64,000 nucleotides of DNA from Mediterraneibacter massiliensis (GTDB lineage: Bacteria; Bacillota; Clostridia; Lachnospirales; Lachnospiraceae). The stretch lies in assembly GCF_001487105.1 (NCBI RefSeq), contig NZ_LN912999.1, positions 124,001-188,000 on the forward strand, given 5' to 3'. A model generated the notes under the pieces. That model did no database searches and was not told the origin of the DNA. It worked only from the letters and a program-made list of their open reading frames with translations. The position numbers and the translations under genes are program-made. This document shows, piece after piece, positions 47,084 to 54,629 of this stretch (the stretch's first letter is position 1; the number at the start of each line of letters is the position of its first letter).

Positions 47084-47660
47084 GACATTGAAAAATCTGT
47101 TTAGGCAGGATAAGGAAAAGTTTGTCGTACCAAAACATGTTTGGCTATCCTTGAAAAATGCGAAGGTCCTTTGCACTGCAATCGCCGATGAGCTGTCTGA
47201 ACTTAATCCTGATAATGCGGAATTATATAAGAAAAATCTTGACGTATATGTAGAAAAACTATCCAATTTGGATATGGAATATCAGCAGACAGTAGATACT
47301 TCTGAACGGAATACACTTTTGTTCGGTGATCGTTTTCCGTTCCGCTATCTGGTGGATGACTATGGATTAAGCTACTATGCCGCTTTTGCAGGCTGTTCCG
47401 CAGAAACGGAGGCCAGTTTTGAAACGATTACATTTCTTGCAGGGAAAGTAGATGAACTTGGTTTGCACAACGCTTTGACAATTGAAAAATCCGATCAGAA
47501 AATTGCACAGACAATCATCCAAAATACGAAGGAGAAAAATCAGAAAATTTTGACGATGGATTCTATGCAGTCTACCACTTCCGAGAATGTTTCTAACGGT
47601 GCCACTTATCTTTCTATTATGGAAAATAATCTTGAGATTTTAAAGGAAGCGTTGAAATAA
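47076..47660 (+). pseudogene. In-frame chimera: VirB4 N-terminus joined to the C-terminal part of a zinc-binding lipoprotein
   Basis: The first ~21 codons (MIKTLKNLFRQDKEKFVVPK) are the start of a VirB4/TraE-type conjugation ATPase and overlap PrgI as usual. From HVWLSLKNAKVL on the protein is a ZnuA-type metal-binding protein (D/E-H-x-W-L-S-x-x-N-A box, TLLFGDRFPFRYLVDDYGL, and the end SYLSIMENNLEILKEAL-like). The signal peptide, lipobox, first half and first metal ligand are gone. The joint is at about 47136. Length 194 against about 310 for a complete ZnuA. It is an open frame, so it may be translated, but in the cytoplasm and without a sensible role. Confidence 0.8.
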
Positions 47661-47671
47661 GGAGGGGTATC

Positions 47672-48379
47672 ATGGCTCAAATCATTTGTCAAAATTTATC
47701 GCTGGGATATGACGGTAAGGCTATCCTACAAAATTTGAACTTTTCTATTCACTCTGGGGATTACTTTTGCATTGTGGGAGAGAATGGTTCTGGTAAATCC
47801 ACCTTGATGAAAACATTGCTTCTTTTGTAGCCTCCTGTTAGCGGTAGTATTTTGATAGGTGACGGGCTGAAACCGAATGAAATCGGTTATCTTCCACAGC
47901 AGACATTGGTACAGCGGGATTTTCCGGCATCCGTGAGAGAAATCGTTCTCTCTGGATGCCAGAATCGTTGCAGTTTTCGCCCATTTTACAGCAGAGAAGA
48001 GAAAATGCTTGCCGCTGCAGCTATGGAAAAAATGCAGATCAGTCATCTTGCCAGAAACTGTTATCGGGAGTTATCCGGCGGACAGCAGCAGCGCGTCCTT
48101 TTAGCAAGGGCTTTGTGTGCCGCCCGCAAGGTGCTGCTCTTAGATGAGTCAGTGTCAGGACTTGACCCAAAAGTGACGGTAGAAATGTATCGTTTCATTG
48201 AAGAATTAAACAAAAGAGACGGAATGACTATTATCATGATTTCCCATGATATTGCGGCGGCGGTTCATTATGCCAGTCACATTTTACACATTGGTCAGAG
48301 TGTCTTTATTGGATCGAAACAGGAATACCTGCAAAGCGGTATTGGAAAGAGCTTTGCCGGAACAGCAGGAGGTAAGTAG
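47672..48379 (+). pseudogene. Zinc ABC transporter ATPase with internal amber stop
   Basis: The 236-codon frame encodes a ZnuC/AdcC-like ATPase: Walker A GENGSGKST, signature LSGGQQQRVLLARAL, Walker B KVLLLDESVSGLD, H-loop ISHDIAA. Codon 53 (47828-47830) is TAG where relatives usually have a neutral or polar residue before P-V-S-G, so a single CAG to TAG change is likely. Everything else is intact. Unless suppressed, only a 52-residue stump is made; restart inside is possible but would lack Walker A. Confidence 0.85.
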
Positions 48380-48380
48380 A

Positions 48381-49208
48381 ATGATTGAGAAGTTGGCATT
48401 TTATTTTCAATATCCCTTTGTGTGGTATGCACTGGTTGTCGGGATTTTGATTGCTCTTTGTTCATCCCTGCTTGGCGTAACACTGGTATTGAAACGATTT
48501 TCCTTTATTGGAGACGGGCTTTCCCATGTTGCCTTTGGCGCTATGGCGGTGGCGACAATCTTGAACTTTACAAATGATATGATTTTTATCCTGCCCGTTA
48601 CTGTAATTTGCGCCATTTTGCTGCTCCGTACCGGGCAAAATACAAAAATCAAAGGAGACGCTGCGATTGCCATGATCTCGGTGGGTGCGTTGGCGGTTGG
48701 TTATCTGCTGATGAATATTTTTTCCACTGGACCAAATCTTTCGGGAGATGTATGCAGCACCTTGTTTGGATCCACCTCTATTTTGACATTGACAGAAAGC
48801 GAGGTCTGGTTGTGCGCAGTACTGTCGATTATCGTGGTGATCTTGTTCCTGCTATTTTACAATAAGATTTTTGCTGTGACCTTTGATGAAAATTTTGCAA
48901 AAGCAACGGGAACAAGGGCAGATTTATTCAATCTGTTGATTGCCGTTATTGTTGCGTTAATCATTGTGCTGGCTATGAACTTAGTTGGTTCCCTGTTGAT
49001 TTCTGCGCTGGTAATCTTTCCTGCGTTGTCTGCCATGCGGATATTTAAGAGTTTTTTGAGCGTTACGATTTGTTCGTCCATATTGTCTGTGATATGCGCT
49101 TTGGCAGGCATCTTGATTTCTATTCTTGCGGGAACACCGGTAGGTTCTACAATTGTAGTGATTGATATAATGGCATTTGGAATTACTTATGTGATTGGCA
49201 GGGGGTAG
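48381..49208 (+). CDS. Zinc/manganese ABC transporter permease (ZnuB-like)
   Basis: A 275-residue membrane protein of the ABC-3 family with about eight helices. Family marks are LVLKRFSFIGDGLSHVAFGAMAV, DAAIAMISVGALAVGYLL, and VGSLLISALVIFPALSAMRI. Start ATG at 48381 follows GCAGGAGGTAAG and touches the ATPase stop codon. Intact although its ATPase and binder genes are broken. Zinc is favoured over manganese from the SBP remnant and neighbour context. Confidence 0.9.
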   Translation: MIEKLAFYFQYPFVWYALVVGILIALCSSLLGVTLVLKRFSFIGDGLSHVAFGAMAVATILNFTNDMIFILPVTVICAILLLRTGQNTKIKGDAAIAMISVGALAVGYLLMNIFSTGPNLSGDVCSTLFGSTSILTLTESEVWLCAVLSIIVVILFLLFYNKIFAVTFDENFAKATGTRADLFNLLIAVIVALIIVLAMNLVGSLLISALVIFPALSAMRIFKSFLSVTICSSILSVICALAGILISILAGTPVGSTIVVIDIMAFGITYVIGRG

Positions 49209-49220
49209 GGAGGTAGAGAT

Positions 49221-49838
49221 ATGAATAAAGTGAAAAAATTGCCTGTTCTGTTTCTGATGTTCCTTTTGATAATGGGATGCAGCAACAATGACAGAAGTCG
49301 TAATCCTGTAAATAATAGCAATTCTGTTGATAAGGTAATCAAAGAGCAAATCAACGATGCTGATGATGCAAGCGAGAGCGCAGATACAGAGACATCAGAC
49401 ACGGGAAGTATTGATACAGAAGAAAATCCAAGTATGGGCAGCCAAACAGAACCATTGGAAGAAGTAGCTCCGCAGAGTGCGGATGGCGTGGACTATGATC
49501 TTACTACTATGAATAGCGATATGGTATATGCTACTGTTTATCAGATGATGATAGAGCCGGATGCCTATATAGGAAAAACAATTCGTATGGATGGACTTTA
49601 TTATGCCGGATATGATAAACGGACAGACCGGCATTGTCATTACTGTATTATTCAAGATGCTATGGCATGTTGTGCCCAGGGCTTAGAATTTGTCTGGGAT
49701 GACGGAAGTCATGTATATCCGGATGAATACCCACAGGACAACACGAATGTGGTGGTGCAAGGTGTGTTTGAAACCTATCAGAAAGAAGGCGGTAATTACT
49801 GTCGGTTAAAAGACACCTCATTGGAAGTAAAAAAATAA
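49221..49838 (+). CDS. Lipoprotein of the zinc-uptake operon
   Basis: A 205-residue lipoprotein: signal peptide with lipobox LIMGC (Cys at about residue 18), a long acidic Ser/Asp/Glu linker (about 20-90), then a small folded domain with the metal-like cluster DRHCHYCIIQDAMACCAQGLEF (two His, several Cys) and VVVQGVFETYQ. Such proteins follow znuABC genes in many Clostridia and probably help to capture zinc outside the cell. Role inferred from position. Confidence 0.7.
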   Translation: MNKVKKLPVLFLMFLLIMGCSNNDRSRNPVNNSNSVDKVIKEQINDADDASESADTETSDTGSIDTEENPSMGSQTEPLEEVAPQSADGVDYDLTTMNSDMVYATVYQMMIEPDAYIGKTIRMDGLYYAGYDKRTDRHCHYCIIQDAMACCAQGLEFVWDDGSHVYPDEYPQDNTNVVVQGVFETYQKEGGNYCRLKDTSLEVKK

Positions 49839-50141
49839 TCATTAATTATTTGGTTAAGTAGAAGATAATAATTCAGAAAAGAGGTCTTCAAAAAGCAATA
49901 GAAGAATGCTTCTTATCGGCAATGGCATTCAAAAAATATATAGAAATAAACACTGAAAAAGAGAGTTTGTTAACAGGTTCCGAACTTTGTGTAAACCTTC
50001 AAACTGATGTAAGATATATCTTCCATGCATGTTACGAATTCAGCATTTGTTTTGCTTGAGAGGCAACAGTAGTCGTTATGGTAAGGTCGAAGTTTGTTTT
50101 TAGAGAATGCCGGCTGGATTCCTTGCTAATGGGTTCTTCCA
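49839..50141. other. AT-rich gap with no recognisable gene
   Basis: This 300-base stretch has a 46-codon open frame at its centre (MAFKKYIEINTEKESLLTGS onward) that I do not recognise, and no promoter or terminator of note. It is probably debris between the zinc genes and the IS66 fragment. Confidence 0.4.
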
Positions 50142-50285
50142 ATGCAACTTTCATCCATTTTAAGAATATTTCTCGAAAATGGCAATGTTCCGATTCATAA
50201 ATCAGCAGGCGAACGTACGATTCGTACGTATTGTCTGGGTAAAAAGAATTGGATGTTTCATAATATCCAATTTGAGAGTTCTTTT
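50142..50285 (+). pseudogene. Relic of an IS66-family transposase
   Basis: The frame encodes FLENGNVPIHKSAGERTIR followed by TYCLGKKNWMFHN, matching the IS66 TnpC C-terminal block FL-x-DG-x-IPIDNNASERAIR-x-FCIGKKNW. Only about 45 codons are left, without start or catalytic Asp residues. After NIQFESS the similarity ends. It shows that a second IS family has been active in this island. Confidence 0.75.
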
Positions 50286-50369
50286 ATACTTACTTATTCT
50301 TTCTATCCTTCTTTTAATGAAAATCACTAAAATAAAATGAAATTTACACGTTTTTCATAATTTATACAA

Positions 50370-50398
50370 TTAACTTTTTTTCGTAGTTATTGTATAGT
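50370..50398 (+). promoter_or_regulatory. Promoter of the AraC-type regulator at 50528
   Basis: TTAACT and TATAGT spaced by 17 bases, in a very AT-rich stretch. Confidence 0.55.
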
Positions 50399-50527
50399 AG
50401 AAAATGATTAAAATCATTTTTTCGGGTAAAAACAGGTGATCTTTGACACTACTAAGCACTATGAGAAGGGCAAAGAATGGAAGGCAGAAAGCGAGTGTTT
50501 ACATATCAAAGAGAGAGGACTTTTTAT

Positions 50528-51724
50528 ATGAATTTAAATGAGCAGGATTTGAAAAAAGTCAAATCCTTACATGTCATGTTGAAAATGCCGGTATGGATAT
50601 TGGAAAAAGAAACAAATAAAGTTTTAGAAAGCTATAAATCAGTTTATAAGCATCCTATTTCTTATGAATTTAAAGAAAGGACTATCTCAGAAGAAGTTGT
50701 ACAATTTTATAGCGGGATGTTAAATGAACTTTTTTTATGTCTGTGGTATAAGGATGTAAAAATTGTGATTGGAGCTTTTAGGGTTAACAATGTTACAAGG
50801 GCGGATTTTTCTCATGTTTATAATAATCTAACAAAAGAAAGCAAAAAAGTTTTAAAAGAAAACGAGTGTTGGGAATATTATGTATCGCTTCCCGTATATC
50901 CTCTGGGAGATATCAGAGATTGTTTGATTCTTCTGGGATTTTTGTTTGATATGGATTTGGAGGATGTTTATTCGAAAGAACTGTATGAGCAAGTGGCGCA
51001 AAACCAGTTGGAGTTGGTAAGGAAACCATCTGGAGACACAGTGTATGATTCCTTCCGTGTGGAGCAATACACATTTGATTATGAAAATAAAATCATGAAT
51101 CTTGTAAGTCAGGGCGATATTGAATTATTAAAAAGTGGTCTTGTAGAATTGGGAACAAGTGTTTTGCCAATTTTGACTAGCAGTTCTTTGAAAACAGAAA
51201 AGAATTATACGATTATTATTCTGGAAAAACTGGCATCACTGGCAATTCAGGTCGGGAAGGATATTCTATCAGTAATCAAACTGAGAAGTTATTATATTAG
51301 AAAGCTAGAGGAACAAACAGAGTTTATAGGGGTTTTAGCAACGCGAGACAGTGCGATCATCCATTTTACAAAAGAGCTTCACGGGGAATCGAATCAGGCC
51401 AGAACACCCCTGATTCGATGTGTCTTACAATATATTAATTTGAAAATTTATGACAGTATCAAAGTTGCAGAACTTGCAAAACAGTTCTATTTATCAGAAA
51501 GTGCACTTCGTAGCAGATTTAAAGAAGAAATAGGCGTATCCATCAATGAGTATGTCAACCAGAGAAAGATTGAGGAATCAAAGATGATGATTCGGTCAGG
51601 GGTTCCGATAGGAGAAATTGCAAGGTGTTTGAGTTTCTATGATCTGTCTCATTATTACCGCACTTTTAAAAAATATACAGGTGTGACACCACAGCAATTC
51701 AGGGATACAAATATTGTGGTATAG
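50528..51724 (+). CDS. AraC-family regulator next to the surface adhesin
   Basis: A 398-residue cytoplasmic regulator (or 415 if the ATG at 50477 is used; the one at 50528 is better spaced from GAGAGAGG). A large N-terminal sensor-like region of unknown fold (about 1-290, beginning MNLNEQDLKKVKSLHVML) precedes an AraC HTH pair (IKVAELAKQFYLSESALRSRFKEEIGVSINEYVN and IGEIARCLSFYDLSHYYRTFKKYTGVTPQQF). The AT-rich composition differs from the housekeeping genes around the island. It lies directly ahead of the adhesin gene and most likely controls it. Confidence 0.85.
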   Translation: MNLNEQDLKKVKSLHVMLKMPVWILEKETNKVLESYKSVYKHPISYEFKERTISEEVVQFYSGMLNELFLCLWYKDVKIVIGAFRVNNVTRADFSHVYNNLTKESKKVLKENECWEYYVSLPVYPLGDIRDCLILLGFLFDMDLEDVYSKELYEQVAQNQLELVRKPSGDTVYDSFRVEQYTFDYENKIMNLVSQGDIELLKSGLVELGTSVLPILTSSSLKTEKNYTIIILEKLASLAIQVGKDILSVIKLRSYYIRKLEEQTEFIGVLATRDSAIIHFTKELHGESNQARTPLIRCVLQYINLKIYDSIKVAELAKQFYLSESALRSRFKEEIGVSINEYVNQRKIEESKMMIRSGVPIGEIARCLSFYDLSHYYRTFKKYTGVTPQQFRDTNIVV

Positions 51725-51739
51725 AAAATCAGACCTGTT

Positions 51740-51768
51740 TTGATTGCAGGGGGAGTGATTCTTATAGA
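51740..51768 (+). promoter_or_regulatory. Promoter of the surface protein gene
   Basis: TTGATT and TATAGA spaced by 17 bases, immediately after the AraC gene, so the adhesin can be transcribed separately. A target of the upstream AraC protein by position. Confidence 0.6.
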
Positions 51769-51834
51769 TGAAAAATCTGAATTAAATGGTTAGATAAAAG
51801 ATAATCAAACACAAGAAAGGAGTAAAAAGAAGTT

Positions 51835-54318
51835 ATGATACAAAGAAAGTTAAAAAAGAAATTCTCAATGCTTTTAGCGCTGATGTTAACTTTTGGAACA
51901 ATGTTCTCAGGCACAATGTCTGTACATGCCGAAGAAGCTCTACAGGAAGTTTTAAGTTTATCGTTTGATACGGACGAGGTAAAAAAGCCGGTTCTTGGAG
52001 ATACAGTACCAGATAGTTTTAATGTTCAGCCAAATGATGGGAACAGCCTTACAGATGATAGTGAAGTATTTCTAAGCTGGAGGGTAAAACAGGCTGACGG
52101 AACGTGGGATTACGCAAAACCCACATCGGAAACAGTACAGTTCGAGGCTGGAAAAGAATATCGCTTAAGATTTGACATCCAGAATCTTAAGGTAACAGAT
52201 GGAAAAGCATTTCCCGATAATGTCCCTGCTGTTAAAGTGAATGATATGAATGTATCTGTCGTGACGGATGATAATGTTACAGATTCTTACTATACCAAAA
52301 CAGATGATACAACCGTATCATTTGCGATGTATTCAAAATCCTTTAAAATAGAAAATATAATATTGGAAGTTCCGCCAGCAGAAACACCGGAAAAAACATT
52401 TATCGTTACCAAAGACACGGACGGCTCTGAAATTGGTCGATATGACACGCTTCAGGAGACACTGGGAGCTATTAACGGTGATAATAAAGATAAGTGGAAT
52501 GCATATACCGTTATGGTAACCCGTGATTATACAGAAGATGACAGGGCTCCGGTCATTCCTATGAATGCGACGGTCACTGTTACCTCATCTCCGGGGAATC
52601 AATTTGTGATTACGCGCGCAGACCCGGGTAGGGCGTGGTCATCAAAGCATTTCAGTCTTGGCGGTGATGCGTCTCTGATTCTGAAGAATATCATCCTGGA
52701 TGGGAACAATGCCATGGGAGGTATTTATTCGGATGGAGGTGTTGGAGTGCATACAAGGGCTACCACGATTATCTTGGATAAGGGAACCGTTATAAGAAAC
52801 TGTCTTGGGAGAGGAAGTGATCCGTATACGCCGTGGTCAGGCGGAGCAGTCGTTACCTTAGGCAACGGCAAAGGCGTCGTAACGACGATTAAGGAAGGCG
52901 CCAGAATCGAAAACTGCAAAAGCTCAGAAGGCTATGATGGCGGAGCGGCCTATATAGATGTAGGTACACAGCTTAACGTAGAAGGTGGTGTTATTGAAGG
53001 TTGTGAAGCGATTGGCACTGAAGTTACAGTTGGGGGGAGTACCCGTCACAGTAATGGTGGCGCGATTATGTTACATGGCACAATGAACATGACTGGTGGT
53101 ACAATTTCTAATAATAAGACGACTGCCAGCGGAGGCGGTATCGCTGTATCTGATACCGGCAGACTTTCTATAACAGGGGGAACGATTGAGGGAAATAACG
53201 GAGCGCATGGCGGCGGTGTTTTCATTCAGGAAAGTACGGCAGAAACTAAGATAGAAAATGCCACATTTACAGGAAATCAAGCTAAATATGGTGGAGGAAT
53301 ATACCTACACAAGAATGCTGGAATAAATGTAAGTAACAGTACATTTGCCGATAATTTTGCAATACAGGGCGGTGCAATTTATACCGGAAATTCTGATTAT
53401 GGCAATCCGGCGGATACAACCAAATATCAGACTGTTAAACTTGCAGGTGATGTGAGCTTCGAAAACAACTCCGCTTCATATGGACTTTACACTCCGCCTG
53501 AAAATGCAGATGAGTTTACGAATCTTAAATTTTCAAAAACATCTGTGACAGGTAAAAATATTTTTCCTGTGGATTCCCTTTTGACAAACTATGATATTAA
53601 CTATATCAACGGGAATAAGGTCGATCCAACTGAAAAGTATCAAATTCTTTTTGAATTTAAAAGTACAACTGCAGACAGAGATTTGCCAAGTGATATATTG
53701 GATTTACTTCCAGACCCAATAAGTGGCATTAAAAAAGGCGATAAAGTAACTTTACCTATTTTTGCTGATTCTGAAATCAAGGTAGAAGATGGAAAGTGGG
53801 TATTCACAGGCTGGAAAGACGGAACAGAAATAGTAGTTAATGACAATATGTTGGTAGTTGGTGAATGGAAGTTTTCCCCAAATATGAGTGTTATCAATAA
53901 TGTGCCTACGATTTCAGCAAATGATGTTACATTGAATGTAGGAGATACTTTTGACCCATTATCAGGCGTTAGTGCAACGGACAAAGAAGATGGCGGTATT
54001 ACGCTGACAAAGGATAATATCATTGCGAATGATGTAGATACTTCTAAAGCAGGTATTTATCATGTGACATATAAGGTGACTGACAAAAACGGAGCTTCTG
54101 CTGAAAAGACAATTACTGTTACAGTAAAAGAAAAAACTACTAACAAACCACAACAGCCACAGAAACCAAACAAACCAACAAAGCCTAATAAACAGACTAA
54201 AAATCCAAAAACAGGTGATATGTCCAATATAAGTTTATTTGCTTTTATGTTTGTTGGATCAAGTGGTGCATTAGCTGTTCTATTTGCTAAAAAGCGTAAA
54301 AGAAATAAAAATGTATAG
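51835..54318 (+). CDS. Sortase-anchored beta-helix surface protein (NPKTG signal)
   Basis: An 827-residue cell-wall protein. Signal peptide with basic start and cleavage near VHAEE (about residue 32). An unassigned domain (about 35-190) is followed by a right-handed parallel beta-helix (about 200-560) with repeated GG-A motifs such as GGAIMLHGTMNMTGGTISNN, GGGIAVSDTGRLSITGGTIEG and GGGIYLHKNAG. Then a DUF5011-like Ig domain (VTLNVGDTFDPLSGVSA...DVDTSKAGIYHVTYKV), a Pro/Lys linker, and the sorting signal NPKTG with hydrophobic helix and KKRKRNK tail. Likely an adhesin or glycan-binding protein. Start ATG follows AAAGGAG. Confidence 0.88.
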   Translation: MIQRKLKKKFSMLLALMLTFGTMFSGTMSVHAEEALQEVLSLSFDTDEVKKPVLGDTVPDSFNVQPNDGNSLTDDSEVFLSWRVKQADGTWDYAKPTSETVQFEAGKEYRLRFDIQNLKVTDGKAFPDNVPAVKVNDMNVSVVTDDNVTDSYYTKTDDTTVSFAMYSKSFKIENIILEVPPAETPEKTFIVTKDTDGSEIGRYDTLQETLGAINGDNKDKWNAYTVMVTRDYTEDDRAPVIPMNATVTVTSSPGNQFVITRADPGRAWSSKHFSLGGDASLILKNIILDGNNAMGGIYSDGGVGVHTRATTIILDKGTVIRNCLGRGSDPYTPWSGGAVVTLGNGKGVVTTIKEGARIENCKSSEGYDGGAAYIDVGTQLNVEGGVIEGCEAIGTEVTVGGSTRHSNGGAIMLHGTMNMTGGTISNNKTTASGGGIAVSDTGRLSITGGTIEGNNGAHGGGVFIQESTAETKIENATFTGNQAKYGGGIYLHKNAGINVSNSTFADNFAIQGGAIYTGNSDYGNPADTTKYQTVKLAGDVSFENNSASYGLYTPPENADEFTNLKFSKTSVTGKNIFPVDSLLTNYDINYINGNKVDPTEKYQILFEFKSTTADRDLPSDILDLLPDPISGIKKGDKVTLPIFADSEIKVEDGKWVFTGWKDGTEIVVNDNMLVVGEWKFSPNMSVINNVPTISANDVTLNVGDTFDPLSGVSATDKEDGGITLTKDNIIANDVDTSKAGIYHVTYKVTDKNGASAEKTITVTVKEKTTNKPQQPQKPNKPTKPNKQTKNPKTGDMSNISLFAFMFVGSSGALAVLFAKKRKRNKNV

Positions 54319-54345
54319 CAAGAAAACAAGTAATTAATTCGTGTT

Positions 54346-54373
54346 AAAGGATACCCAATGAGGTGTCCTTTTC
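54346..54373 (+). terminator. Terminator of the surface protein gene
   Basis: A 10-bp stem (AAAGGATACC / GGTGTCCTTT, one mismatch) with a short loop and TTTTC behind it. Confidence 0.75.
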
Positions 54374-54629
54374 AAATGTGCGAAAGAGAAAATTTACGAA
54401 TATGTTATGCAGAATATTGAAATTAGATCAGCTATTGAAAATTTTTACAAGCGAATATCGTTTGAAAGGTACGAAATGGCTGCAAAATGCGCAAGAATTA
54501 TAAAAATATAGGCAACGAGTGTCTTGATTCACACCTTGATTTTTACGTATTATAAATATAAAAATAGATAGGATATATATCGACTATGTGGAAAACAAAA
54601 AATATGTAAAAATAAAGAAAGGGGAAAAC
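54374..54629 (+). other. Gap between adhesin and GH112 gene with a short unknown frame
   Basis: A short frame (about 54404-54512; MQNIEIRSAIENFYKRIS..., 34 codons) looks like a protein tail but is not recognised. Behind it the DNA is very AT-rich (TATTATAAATATAAAAATAG), suitable for the GH112 promoter, though no -35/-10 pair stands out. Confidence 0.4.

Noticed and set aside
53040..53400. Repeated GGA-rich DNA in the adhesin gene as a CRISPR-like or tandem repeat
   Set aside because: The similarity is at protein level (beta-helix turns) and the DNA repeats are neither equal in length nor regularly spaced.
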